DNA from: Protopterus annectens
Lineage: Eukaryota > Chordata > Ceratodontiformes > Protopteridae
NCBI RefSeq assembly: GCF_019279795.1
Contig: NC_056739.1
Coordinates: 14,560,792-14,624,791 of the forward strand
Reading direction: 5' to 3'
DNA: 64,000 bases
The number at the start of each line of letters is the position of its first letter. Position 1 is the stretch's first letter. The notes below the pieces were generated by a model. That model saw nothing but the letters and a program-made list of their open reading frames with translations, searched no databases and was not told the DNA's origin. The translations under genes were made by a program, and so were the position numbers. Shown here one piece after another: positions 1 through 10,942 of the stretch.

Positions 1-2314
1 GACTATGAAAAGCTGAAGAGCCACGAAAGGACTCGCGGTCTCCAGTGTTGCGGGGGCCTCTGCCGCCTCTGGGACGGCGTCTTCCTGATGAATTTCCCCC
101 TCCTCTGCCTCTGGAGGGGGAACCTTCCTGCTGAGAGGGGTAAGACTTCTGCGATCTACGGAACCACATCTTCCCTCCTGTTTTAGCCTTGGGATAAGGC
201 CGAAAGGGAGTGGAAAATCGTGCCCCTACGGCAGTCAGAGTCTTACCTTCCTGTTCACAGCGGGTAAGTGTGTCTTTCACCTTGGGCCCAAACAGGAGGA
301 CCCATCAAAGGCGTCGGCGAATGAAGACTTGAAGGCCTCCTTGAATGACACAGGCGGAGCCAGGCTTGTCTCCGTAGAGCAATGCCTGTACCCGCTCTAC
401 GCCCTTCGGCCACATACGAAATGAGCCTCATGGACGAGTTCGAAATGGACGACATTGTAGCCAGCTGAGATCCAACCGTCTGGGCCAGCTCCTCAGGCAG
501 GTTACCTAAGAGGGTATCGGATAGCTCCTTAATCAGATCCCTCTGGAATCTCGTAAAGTGCGTCAGGTAGTTCAAAGACCTCAGAGTAAAGGCCGCTGAA
601 CTAAGGGTGCACTTGCCGTACCGATCCATGCTCCTAGACTCCTTATTAGGAGGATGGACGGACGTAGAAGCCTCTGCTACATCTTGCTGGGTAGCAGATG
701 CCACCACCATAGCATCCACAGCCACACCTTTCATAAGGAACTCTCTATCTGGGGGTGCCGAAAGAAATTTGTTTGGACGAGCGGGCACCGGTTCCACAGA
801 GTCTGGGTGTTCCCACGCCCTTCGACAGATCAAATCCAAGAGCTCATCGAAGGGCGGAGACACCCAGGAGGCGGAGGGCTGAGCCCCGAAGGCCTTCAGA
901 AACACCGACTCATCAGCAGAGGGAGGTTTGGACTGCCAGCCGCCTCGTTGTTTTAGGGCTTCCAGGATGTCTGCAAAGGAGACATCATCCGAGGACGACT
1001 TGGGGGACCCCTCTGCATCATCGAGATCGGTGTCAGATGTCAAAGACTCGTCAGGGGAGTCAACGTGCTTCCTCTTGCACGTTTTTTTCCTGGGAGTTTC
1101 TTCCGAAGATGCTTCAGAAGGACCTCCAGGAGGGGGAGAAACCCCAGCGGGGGTAACCTGAGGCCCAGGGGCTCCGCTGTCTGCGGACAGGGGGACTGTC
1201 AACGACCCAGTCTCCAAATGTAGGGAAGGAGCTGGGGAAACTGTGGAGGTAGCCAATGAAGATTTGGCTAGAGCACTCCTCATAGCCCTGAAGGTGGGAC
1301 CACCAGAATCCTGGGAAGGTCCCCCCTCCGTGGCCACGACAGTGGACGGTACTCCCGCCGCCAACGCACCAAGAGGGAGACTTGGGACCGAAAGTATCAA
1401 TCCCGAAGCCTCCCCCCAGGGCCGAAGGAAGAAGTCCATGCACTGAACTCCGACCCAAGAGCCGGAGTCGGAGCAAGGGTCGGGCCTGACCCTAACACCT
1501 CCACTGGTTCCACCAACACCTGCTCCAATGGTGCCGAAGCTGTTGGAGGAGGAAGTACAGTAAGGGAGTGGACCATCAGCTCCGAAGCCAAATGGGCTGG
1601 AGCCGAAACCATCTTTTGGAACACCGGAGACTGGAAGAGTCGAAGGAGCACCCTGTCGATGTCCGAATCAGACATCCTGGAAGATCTCGAGGATACCGAT
1701 CGGGCCCGAACCGATTTCTCCATCGGCTCCGAAGGGCTCGGGGACCGGCTCCGAAAGGACTCAACAATTATCGGCTCCGAGGAAACCTTCAAAGAAATTT
1801 CCCTCGGTGCCGAGAAGGACTTCGGCTCCGAGGGGGAAGTGTCTGAGCCGATGACCCTTATCGGCTCCAATATCAGTGGAGCCGATGACGGTGACCCGCC
1901 TCTCGATGCCCCAGACCTCGGCTCCGAAACCAGAGGGGTCGAGGCTGGAGGCATCGAGGCAGACCGTTCCGACCTCGGCTCTGAAGTCCGTGGAGCCGAT
2001 GGAGAAGTCTGCTTAGTCTTCTTAGCCGTCGGATCCGACTGACTGGTCGGAGCCGGCGCTTTCCTCTTTTTAGAAGGAGACGGAGAGGAAGACAAAGCCT
2101 CCTCAAAAGAAGGCTTGATTAATCCTTTGAGGATTAATTTGTTTTTCCTCTCCTGGAGGACTCTGGAGGAAAACGCATGGCATACACTGCACGATTCCTG
2201 CAGATGTTTGGCGCCAAGACAATAAACGCACGAGGAGTGGTCGTCCGTTATGGACATTTTGAACCCACACCTCGTGCACTTTTTAAACCCGGAGGGTTTA
2301 TGTTCTTTAGACAT
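1..2314 (-). pseudogene. gag: gag-like ORF of E1, frameshifted
   Basis: DIRS Gag-like protein read from a start at 2314 (MSKEHKPSGFKKC). The N-terminus holds a Cys/His cluster of the form C-x2-C...H-x3-C-x2-C-L-G-x2-H-x4-C-x2-C, probably metal binding. A long Ser/Pro/Glu-rich stretch follows, then the conserved block DVSFADILEALKQRGG and the SLNYLTHFTRFQRDLIKEL helix region. The C-terminal Arg/Gly-rich tail is near 1-130. The frame breaks between 1397 and 1439, and again near 350. The role, packaging of element RNA, is inferred from the position and composition; no enzymatic motif is visible. It is a decayed copy. Confidence 0.8.
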
Positions 2315-2734
2315 AATGTACAAAAAATAGACCACAACAGTAGATTAAGAGTTGTATACACAGGAACAAAACCACTAACTCCGAAAAATATTAAACTAAA
2401 GAACTTTTTTTTTTTTTTTTACACAAGAAATGTAAGAAAGAGAAAAGGGAAACAAGGAGGGTCAAGACCCTCTAACTCAAACGGGTACTTGACCCACACA
2501 CAACCACTAAAGTAGTTAGTACAGGGGAAGGCCCCTCTAACTTAAACGGAACCTTCTCTGACAGGAAAAAATATGCAAAACTCAATGAAACAACAAGAAA
2601 CAGACTCGTACACAAAAAATAGCCGTTAAAACAGCTTTTGGGTTTAAATGAGGAAAATACTGACAGGAAAAAAGACTATAAATATAGTACTTAGCCCAGC
2701 CAATGTTGAGACCACGTCCAAGCTCTGTAAGCGG

Positions 2735-2892
2735 CAAACGAGATCTGGGGATTAGTGGTGGTGCATCCTGGGATAAAGATAGCTCAGCCAATTAGAGGCC
2801 TCGCTCTATAGCATAAGCGTGCCGAGTCGGAGCCGAGGGATCGGCTCCGAACCCATCAGTCAGAATGTAGGCGAGATAGGATCACATAACAT
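2735..2892 (-). repeat. 5' inverted terminal repeat of E1
   Basis: Starts inside at gcaaacgagatctgg and ends at the element tip. It contains a perfect hairpin at 2827-2850: TCGGAGCCGA, loop GGGA, TCGGCTCCGA. The same arrangement occurs in the ITRs of E5, E6 and E9. Confidence 0.8.
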
Positions 2893-3480
2893 TCCAAGAC
2901 ATCTCAAGTGAGCAATTACTACTGCCATGCATTTGGTGAACACTCTGGGGGTTGTAGTGAGACCAAATGGCAGAGCTCGAACTGATAATGACTGGCTCCC
3001 AGACGGAAGCGTAAGTGACTCCTTGTTGCTCTGTCCATTTTTATGTGGTAGTATGCAGCTTGGAAATCTATTGAGCACATCCAATCATCTTTCCTTAAGA
3101 AGGGAAGTATTGACTGCAGTGTCACCATTCAGAACTTTGACTTTTTGACAGATTCGTTCAATTTGCTGAGATCCAATATGGGTCTCCAGTCCTCTGTTCT
3201 TTTTGGCACCAAAAAGAATCTTGAGTAAGTTCCGAATCCTATTCGGTATGCAGGGACTTTTTGGATGACTCTCTTGTCCAGCAACCTTTGGATTTCTATA
3301 GTTGTTTGCTCCCTTAGACTGGATGGAACATCTGGGATTGTTCTGATCTGTGGGACAGGATGGCAAAAAGGAATGGAATATCCTCTGGATATTATGCTTT
3401 GTACCCACTTGTCTTTTGTGATACTTTGCCAAGCTTCTGGGTACAAAGATAAACATCCCCCGACTGCCTCCAGAGTAGAG
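2893..3480 (-). pseudogene. pol: RT N-terminal fragment of E2
   Basis: Reverse transcriptase fingers and start of the palm of a DIRS element. The frame 4001-3129 carries WVQSIISRGYSIPF, FFLVPKRTEDWRPILDLSKL and ends just after it. An overlapping frame then reads DDWMCSIDFQAAYYHIKMDR and FRLGASHYQF. A frameshift near 3130 and another near 2960 break it. The active-site YLDD segment is missing because E1 interrupts the gene. Confidence 0.8.
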
Positions 3481-3494
3481 CAGGGGGGCCTCCG

Positions 3495-5726
3495 TTCAGG
3501 ACCACTGATAGGAATGTCCGCAAAAGGAGTTATGGTCACCCTGGTTTTGTGGACCCCCCCCCCCGCCTCTAGGATGTCTACTATTGTTGCCCCCCCCCCT
3601 CTGCCCCTGGGGAAGGATTCACCTCGTATGTCTTGGAAATCTCCCTGGGATCTTTTGAACCACATTTTTCCACTCTTCTGACCTTTAGGGTAAGGTCTTG
3701 AAGGTACTGAAAAACGTACTAACGGCAGAGTTTTCCCTTTCTGCTCACATCTGGTGAGCGTGTCTTTAAGTTTGGATCCAAAAAGTGAGGAACCATTGAA
3801 AGGGGTGTTAGTAAAGTTAGACGTAAAAGGTTCTGCAAAATTACACAAGCACATCCAGGAATGTCTCCTCAAGGAAACTCCTGCACCCGCTGCCCTACAC
3901 GCTCCATCTGCTGGATAAGATATCAGTCTCATGGAGAAGTTGACGATACAATTTAAGGTGGACCACTGGGAGGAGACTTTCCCAGTCACCCCCGCAGCCA
4001 ATGAACCTTGTTGCGTATCTCCTAACTCTTTCAGGGCATCTCTTTGTAGCCATGTAAAGTGTGTGAGGTAGTTCAGCGATCAGAGTGTAAAAGTCGCTGA
4101 CGAATAGACACACTTCCCGTAACTGTCCATCGTTTGAGAATCTTTGTTCGGAGGATGAACAGATGAGGATGTCTCAGAAAATTCCTTCTTAGTGGCTGCT
4201 GCCACCACCATAGCATCGACAGGCACACCTTTTGTAAGAAAATCTTTTCCAGCGGGGGCTGACAAAAACTTGTTTGGCCTCCGAGGGACTGGTTCCATAG
4301 TGCCAGGTGTCTCCCATGCCTTTTGATTTACTGAGTTCATTAGCTCATCAAAAGGCAGAGACATCCAGGAGGCTGAAGGTTGAGATCCAAAGGCTTTCAG
4401 GTGCACTGACTCCTCATCAGAAGGTTTGATGATTTTCCAGCCGCCTCTCTGCTTTAGGATCTCAAGGACATCTGCAAATGAGATATCTTCAGAAGACGAG
4501 TGTGGGGACCTTTCTGACTCCTCAAGGTCAGTGTGTGAGGTGACGGACTCATCAGGGGAGTCTATATGCTTCCTCCTGCATGTCCTCTTCTGGGGGGGCT
4601 CTGGGGAGGCCTTGGAAGAGAGGGGTTTGCACAATGGGGGTTCTTCAGGCTCTGAATCTCTGCTGTCCTGTGGATGGGGTGGTGCCGAGATAGTAGCAGG
4701 TGCCTTGGGGGGATGAATGCCAATATCCTTGTGTAGAGCTGTAGAGAGGGACAGCACCCTCTTCATCAACTCGAAAGCAGAACCCACTGGTTCTGAGGAT
4801 ATCTCAGGCTCTGAAGAGACAGAGGATACCCCTGGCCTCAGAGAGACTGGCGCCGAGGTTGATGTAGGAGCTGAGTTCACCCGAGCCAACGCACTGAGGG
4901 CTAGGCTCGGAACTGAAGAAGTTTGGGTCTGAGCATCCCCCCAAGGCCGACCGGAGAACCTCGACTCCCAGACACCCTGGATGGCACCGAGAGTGTCAGA
5001 GCAGATATCGATTCTGTAATCTCCAAATGGGGTCCCAGAATCGACGGGTCTACAGCAAGTGGTACTTGGCACTCTGGCTCTGAAGATCCAGCATGGCTCG
5101 GAGGAGGAACAACAGTGGAAGTAACAGTCTTAGAAGGCTCCAAAACCTGTTGGATCAGAGCCGAGAACAACTTAGCTAGCGCCAGTGACTTCAAAAGTCT
5201 GCACACCACCCACTCCACGTAATCTTCAGATAGGCTCCTGGAGGATAGAGTTGCTGAATGAGATCTCTCCAAATAGGTAGATCTCAAGGTAGGGGAGAAC
5301 AGTGGAATATCAATGGACTGGCTCTGAGACACGGTTTCTTTCGGCTCAGAAGATCTTGGAGCAATTATCTCCATCATTTCCGAAGCCTGTGGAGCCAAGG
5401 AGGTTGATGGCTTTGAAATTACAATTTTTTTCAGGGGGCTCTGAGCCAAAGAGACAGGAGATGGCCTTTTAGTTGGCTTGTCTCTCTTAGAAGAAGAAGA
5501 GGATGAAGAAGAAGAAGCACTCTGTACAGCTTCTTCGAAGGTCAGTTTCAAGAGCCCTTTGACTATCAATTTGTTTTTCCTCTCCTGCAACACACGTGCT
5601 CTAAAGGAGTGGCAGAAAGATAGCTCCTAAACAATAGAGACAAATGTCATGTCCGTCTGTACCAGACATTTTCTGGGTACATTTATGACATTTTTTAAAG
5701 CCCGAAGGCTTATGTTCTTTGGACAT
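3495..5726 (-). pseudogene. gag: gag-like ORF of E2, frameshifted
   Basis: Gag-like protein starting at 5726 (MSKEHKPSGFKKC). The Cys/His cluster is shifted out of frame near 5625. A run of serines is encoded at about 5490-5517. Conserved blocks follow: CRRKHIDSPDESVTS, ISFADVLEILKQRGGW, and YGKCVYSSATFTL near 4080. The C-terminal third, including PYPKGQKSGKMWFKRSQG, continues in the frame that also leads into RT. Several frameshifts make it a pseudogene. Confidence 0.75.
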
Positions 5727-6291
5727 TTTAGGAAGAAAAAGGTTCTATAAGAATAACAAACACCAAGTAAACTTACACCACTTCTAAAAATATAAAAACA
5801 CACTAATGTAACAAACACAGCACATCTAAGGAATATAATTAGAACTAGCTTTGCTCTGACTAAAACGAGCACTAAGACCTTTAATTTAAATGGACCTAGA
5901 CAGGTATAAAAGAGACAGAATACACTAACACTATTAGCCCTCAAACTAAAACGGGCAATTAGCTCTCTAATTTAAATGAGCTAATGTACTAACCAAGCTA
6001 AACTAAGTGACTAGAAAATAACGCACAACACTACAGGTAGTTTTAAAGCATCACTACAGTAAATAACTATGGGATACAAGTACAGGCCTGCAAAAAAAAA
6101 AATGACGGCCAAGCAAAAGCACGCAACAACGGAAAAAGGGGATAAAATTAAGCTACACACTAAAGCTAAAGTTTCATAGCACACAGTAAACTAACTAATG
6201 TATAAATCCTAACTAGTTTAAACTAATAAAATGCAAAAAGACAAAAAACTTAGCCACGGCCAAGAAGAGAATATCCAACCTCGTAAAGCGG

Positions 6292-6451
6292 CAAACGAGA
6301 TCTAGGAAGTTGCATCACTGCATCATGGAATACCTACCTTGCCACGAGCCAAGTTTTAGACTTCCAGCTGTGTATTCGGCCAACTTGGAGCTGTGGATTG
6401 CCTCCGAACCCATCCAAGTAAGAATGAAGATGAGATAGGACAACATAACAT
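6292..6451 (-). repeat. 5' inverted terminal repeat of E2
   Basis: Begins at gcaaacgagatct and ends at gatgagataggacaacataa plus the tip. It matches the 5' ITRs of E5 and E6 in order and length. The central hairpin seen in other copies is degenerate here (ttggagctgtggattgcctc). Confidence 0.7.
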
Positions 6452-7215
6452 CATTAGTTTTAATATTCCCCCTTTCTTCACCTAGGTTAACATCCAAAAA
6501 AACAACATTTTCTCCACATTGTAGGCCAGCAAATGTTATACGAAATCTGTTTTTATCAAGTCCCTGAATAAATGAAATTACCTTAGATCTACCCTCCTCA
6601 CATTGAAAAATTAAATCATCTATGTAACGGTAATATTTTAATACATGATGTTGAAAAAAGTCCATTCTGTAAAGATGTTCCACTTCAGAAAGTCCCATAA
6701 AAAGGTTTGCATACATTGGGGCAAAAGCCGCCCCCCATTGCTGCACCTTTAATTTGTTGGTATAGAGTAACATTAAATTAAAAAAAATATATTTATGAGA
6801 AAAAAATGGACCAAATCAATCAAGTAGTAAGACAATGGGGTTTCCCCTAAAAAGAATTTTAATGCTTCAATGCCTAATTCATGTGAGATATTACTATACA
6901 TCTATTACTATCCAATATTTATCTTTACTCCATCTCACCGATTTCACTTTGTTGAGAAAATAAAAGTGTCTTTTACATATGAAGACAATTTCTCCACTAC
7001 TGTTAACAAATATTCATGCAGTAGAATACCCACATTGTGAAGGAAGTAATTACATGCAGGGACAATCGGTCGACGCCGGTGGGTCTATAATACTTTTATG
7101 CATTTTTGGGATGCAATAAAATTTTGCCATAGTACACCCTTCTATACAAAATTTTTTCTTCACATCTCTTTTGGTAAAATATCCTAACCTATAGCCACTC
7201 GGACTTCTAGATGAA
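6452..7215 (-). pseudogene. Penelope-like reverse transcriptase core, inverted
   Basis: Reading the minus strand from 7215 down: FYCIPKMHK near 7110 (the family PKxHK motif), then a segment like RPIV and SSYVKDTF, QIKGAAMGAAFAPMYANLF near 6700-6760, YRYIDDLIF near 6610-6630 and NVVFLDVNLG near 6490. These are the successive RT motifs of Penelope-like elements. Several frameshifts and stops separate them, so no product is expected. The thumb is absent on this strand; the protein resumes on the plus strand at 7225. Confidence 0.8.
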
Positions 7216-7219
7216 GTAT

Positions 7220-7242
7220 CTCAAACATGTCAAATGTTTGAG
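7220..7242. repeat. palindrome at the Penelope inversion junction
   Basis: Perfect inverted repeat with 9-base arms (CTCAAACAT and ATGTTTGAG) and a 5-base loop (GTCAA). It sits where the coding strand flips. Confidence 0.85.
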
Positions 7243-8014
7243 AAAAGGGGTTATAGTACCCAGTCTATTCAGGTACCAAGGAATATATTGCTGCAAAGCC
7301 ACCACTGTGTTAGTTTTAGTAAATATGATGGCAAACCAGATAGAAATGTAAGTGATAAAACTGTGGAGAAAACATTTTTTGTGACTACATATAATGTTTT
7401 TCGGAAAAATTATTAGAGATTATTATGTTCTCTTGGAATTTCTTGTTGCAGGATAAGTTTTTGGTGGAAGTTCTCACCCAGAAACCTATTATCTCTTATA
7501 GACGTAGTAAAAGTATTACAGACATGCTGGTTCATGCTCAGTTTGTATTTTCAGTAGAAGTGCCTAGAAAGTCTATATATGAGTTTGGTTTGAAACCTTG
7601 TGGACATTGTTCAATGTGTAGTTTTACCCTTCCTTTTTTGATTATATAAATGGACAAAGGTATTCCCCATGTGATGTATATAGCTGTGATACAGAAGGAG
7701 TTATTTATGTTTTAAAATGTGAATGTAATTTATTTTATATAGGGGAAACCAAATGGAGTTTCCGTGTTAGATACTTAGAACATCTTAGAAATATTACAAA
7801 TCAAAACATAGAGTCCTTTGGGGCTACATTTCAAGGTGTGTCATGGTAGTGATAGTAAAAATTTAAAAGGTACTATTATAGAAAACATTAAAAATGTTCC
7901 AGGTATGTGTTTAAAAAGTAAGCTACTTCATAAGGATGCAATTTTTATCTTGAAGGTTGGTACTTTGTTTCCAAAAAGGTTAAACAGGGAACTTAACTGG
8001 AAGTGGGTGTTATA
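7225..8014 (+). pseudogene. Penelope-like C-terminal half: RT thumb, linker, GIY-YIG endonuclease
   Basis: Plus-strand frames read FEKRGYSTQSI, FFVTTYNVF, then IISYRRSKSITDMLVHAQFVF and KPCGHCSMC (a CxxC pair typical of the linker). The endonuclease core follows around 7690-7790: GVIYVLKCECNLFYIGET and RVRYLEHL, the GIY-YIG layout with the downstream Arg and Glu-His. The end is LNRELNWKWVL, with the stop at 8013-8015, a usual C-terminus of the family. At least three frameshifts break it. In a live element this nuclease would nick the target for priming. Confidence 0.8.
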
Positions 8015-8495
8015 GTTAAGTAATTGTTTCATTGTTTAATTGGTTTTACTTAATGTGTTTTGTATAAATATATGTATTATGGGAATGTGATTTTATACTC
8101 TGTTAAAGGCATTTGTCCGAGGCGCTAGAGTGAGAGAATTTTGTATTTTCTTACACAAACAGAATTTTCTGCTATAAGAAATTCTGTTGGATTATCTTGT
8201 GTTGTCATTTGCATTTCTACTACAGTGGTTGCTTCAGCATTTTCTACATGGCCAGTGATCCAGCTTCCCAAATTCCTAAAGTGTTTAGGGATGATACTGG
8301 AGACAGCATCCAGGGAACAATGGAGCAATATATCTCACAAGAGAAAAAACGTTCCTCGGATAGAGGTACCAGCTTTATCCAGAGGTCTGGTAAGTCCCAA
8401 AAGGTGTGAGAAAAGATGTTGGAAACAGGCTGCCATAAGCAAACAGTGAATCTCTTTTTATTGGTGGGACAAAATTATAACATCACTTTGCAGAA
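8015..8495. other. noncoding stretch between Penelope fragments
   Basis: AT-rich sequence after the GIY-YIG stop and before the next N-terminal fragment. It probably holds the 3' end of the first copy and the 5' leader of the second. I see no convincing gene; short open frames at 8141-8449 are not recognised. Confidence 0.4.
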
Positions 8496-8897
8496 TTGCA
8501 AGGTACGGTGAGTAAATTAGAGCACTTGCTCTTTAAAGAAAATTCTACCCATTATAATGTAACAGGTTTGCAAAGATATTTAGAACTTAACATCACCCCA
8601 AAGGGGTTAAGAGAGTATAAAAATCCATCTACTCCCTTTAATATGGATGATGAAGAAGAGGTTTGTTTTGAAAAATGATGGGTAGAAGCTGCACATCGCT
8701 GTACAACTGAATGGGTAGCTATTTTGGTAGCGTGAGATTTATTAAAACAAAACATATTAAAAAGGAGATTTCTCCTTTGTGCTCATTACTCACTTCACTT
8801 AATGTTTCACGTTTTGAGACAGTGCTGGGACGTATAAATGCTAAATTGCAGGCTGCAACTAAAGAGTTAATAGAAAGGAAAGTGAATAAACTGTAAA
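8496..8897 (+). pseudogene. Penelope-like ORF N-terminal fragment (second copy)
   Basis: Frames read VTGLQRYLELNITPKGLREY, then an acidic patch DDEEE, and after a stop a segment with VEAAHRCTTEW and RINAKLQAATKELIERKVNKL. This resembles the region before the RT in Penelope-like proteins (ITPKGLR, then a helical stretch). It lies downstream of a GIY-YIG terminus, which fits a tandem arrangement. The LINE at 8931 cuts it off. Assignment is by motif memory only. Confidence 0.6.
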
Positions 8898-9013
8898 GAG
8901 ATCTGTGAGAGTATGCAAATGAAACTGCTTTCATAGGTGTGTACTAGGCTAATGGCCCTGGAGCCTACATAAGCCTAGCCCAAGAAGATTCCCTGGCATC
9001 ATGCCACCCAAAG

Positions 9014-10930
9014 TTAGTTCCCAGTGCCCCTGTCAAGCAAGGCCACTGACATGATCCCCAGGGTGAACTTCCTATTGCCCATCCACTCGTCAAGATTTCT
9101 CTTAAAGAGGGCCAGTGAAATGCTCTGCTTGACGTGAATGGGAAGTTTGTTCCAGAGTATGGGAAGTGTCTGGGTTAGGAATCTGTCCCTCCAGCATGTT
9201 CTGTTTTTTGTGGTAAAGAGATTTAGGTCCCTGCAGCATGTGGTACGAAGAGATTGGGATTTCTTTAAGTGTAGCACATCTAGCAGCTCTGGGTCAGACA
9301 TGGCTTTGTAGGCCAAGCAGAGATCGCCTCTAAGTAGGCGATAAGAGACAGAGTATAGCTGGAGTTTTTTGAGTCTCTCCATATACGGCATGTGTCTAAG
9401 GCCTAAGATCCTCTTAGTGAGGTATTTTTGTGGCCTTTCCAGTTGTTGTAGGTGTCTAGTGAGGTACATACCAAATGAGGCATTGTATTCTATAATAGGT
9501 CTAATGAGGGACGAGTAGAGAGGGATTATGACTGCTTTCTTCCTGGATGAGAAATCTGTTGTAATGAGATGTGCCACACAGAAGGACTTTCTGACTACAG
9601 TGGCAATGTGGTTATCAAAGGAGAGGTTGCTGTCAACCTGTGTCCCCAGGTCTCATCACACCTACGGTGTTTAGTGGACTACCGCCTATGTGGTAGTTCA
9701 TGGGCACTGAATTTTTCCCAAAGGGAATGACATTGCACTTTTTGGCAATTGAGCTTAAGGCCTGGTTCTGGCACCAGTCACTTGATCTCAGTGAGGCCTT
9801 TTTGTAGAATGTCTACATAAGATGAGAATCAATAATGGCTCTCAGTTTGCAATCATCTGCGAACTTGGTCAGCCAGAGTCCTTTTGTGTTGGCATGAACT
9901 TCAGAGAAGTAGATGCCAAATAGGAAAGAACCTATGACCAATCTCTGTGGGACACCACTTGTAACTGTTTGGTAGTCAGATTTGGGGTCCGCTACAGTTT
10001 TTTCCTTCTTTTGTAGAGTTTATGGTGGCGGACCACCAGAATGGCTTCCTTTTTTTGGAGGAGAGCATCTTGGTTCTGTTTGGTATGGTCCATTACATGC
10101 ACTTGATTCGTATGATTCAGTCATGTACCTATTTTCCATTTGCATGGGTGTCGTGAAGTTATCCACCTCTGTTTTTAGAAGTCCAAAATTGGCTTTGGAG
10201 AAGATTTTTACAGTGGTTTCCTTTGGGGGGGGGGTGAGAGTGGCATGTGGATATCCATGGTGATTAGCTTGCGGACAGGTCTGACCAGGGAGGAGTTGAT
10301 TACTGGTTTAGGGCAATGGTCACCCATGTTAGTAATGACCAGGTCAAGGATGTTTCTACCCCTGGTGGGGGTAAGAATGAGTTGGTCCAGGGCATTAGAA
10401 TTAATGAATTCCAGAAAATGTTGAGCAAGTGTGTTGGTACATGTGTAATTTTCCCAGTTAATGGAGGGGTAGTTAATGTCGCCCAGTATAAGGGTATTGG
10501 GTTGTACCCTAATATTTTCCAGTGTGTTTAGGAATGTGGAGTGGGAGTCTTGGGACATGATGGCAGATCTATAGCAGGCTACAAACTGGATTGCAGTTTT
10601 ACCCAGTGTTAGTTGTACCTGAAGTATCTCTGATGTGTTATATTGGGCTACTAGTCTGGAGGTGTGCATATCCCTTATGAATATGGAGACACTACCGCCT
10701 TTAGTGCTGAGGTCCAGGTTTAGGGGACGAAAGGTATGAATTATAGACTGGTAGTGGTGGGGTGCTCTCCAGAGCCTTGAACCAGGTCTCGGTCACTGCA
10801 CAGATGTCGATGTTCTCCATTTTAAGGAGTGCTTCGAGCGAGTGCATTTTTGAGATTTAGACTTCTAGCATTGAGTAGCATAACCCTCAGGTTTTGTTTG
10901 CTTGCAGCTGTTATGGAGATAATTTTGTCT
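9014..10930 (-). pseudogene. LINE ORF2: AP-like endonuclease and partial RT
   Basis: The frame begins near 10930 with NLRVMLLNARSLNLKNALA and NIDICAVTETW, the start of an apurinic-type endonuclease. Around 10208-10669 come IQFVACYRS, LILGDINYPSINWENY and NILDLVITNM, the later endonuclease blocks. After a decayed linker the frame shows SGVPQ, FADDCKL (about 9853) and WCQNQ, then from 9577 the block RPIIEYNASFGMYLTRHL...LPIHVKQSISLALFKRNLDEW, the usual end of CR1/L2 RTs. RT motifs before SGVPQ are deleted. Frameshifts at several points. Confidence 0.85.
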
Positions 10931-10942
10931 TCAAGACATTGC

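Larger units (their letters stand above)
1..2892 (-). mobile_element. DIRS retrotransposon E1 (5' part; rest lies left of window)
   Basis: The minus strand reads 5' ITR, leader and gag of a DIRS-type element. The right end (about 2870-2892) ends in gcgagataggatcacataac, the same outer end form as other copies here. Immediately right of it the sequence is the RT of another DIRS copy (E2), so E1 inserted into E2. RT, YR, ICR and 3' ITR must lie beyond the left edge. The boundary is good to a few bases. Confidence 0.85.
2893..6451 (-). mobile_element. DIRS retrotransposon E2 (5' part, split by E1)
   Basis: Minus-strand DIRS copy. From right to left it shows the 5' ITR (6292-6451), a leader (5727-6291) with no feature I can name, gag and the first part of RT. 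RT stops at 2893, just before the YLDD region, because E1 is inserted there. Its right end abuts Penelope-like RT sequence, so E2 itself inserted into that element. E2 is more diverged than E5 or E6: its ITR hairpin has decayed. Confidence 0.8.
6452..8930 (+). mobile_element. Penelope-like element, rearranged, with start of a second copy
   Basis: Remains of a Penelope-like retroelement (RT plus GIY-YIG endonuclease). The C-terminal half runs on the plus strand (7225-8014) and the RT half on the minus strand (7215-6452), meeting at a palindrome at 7220-7242. Downstream, 8496-8897 encodes the N-terminal region of a Penelope-like ORF in plus orientation, as if a second copy followed in tandem. 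The left side is cut by E2, the right side by the CR1/L2 LINE. Confidence 0.75.

Noticed and set aside
1659..2042. Plus-strand open frame of 127 codons
   Set aside because: It is the shadow of E1 gag: repeated TCGGCTCCGA words read in the other strand give a false acidic repeat protein.
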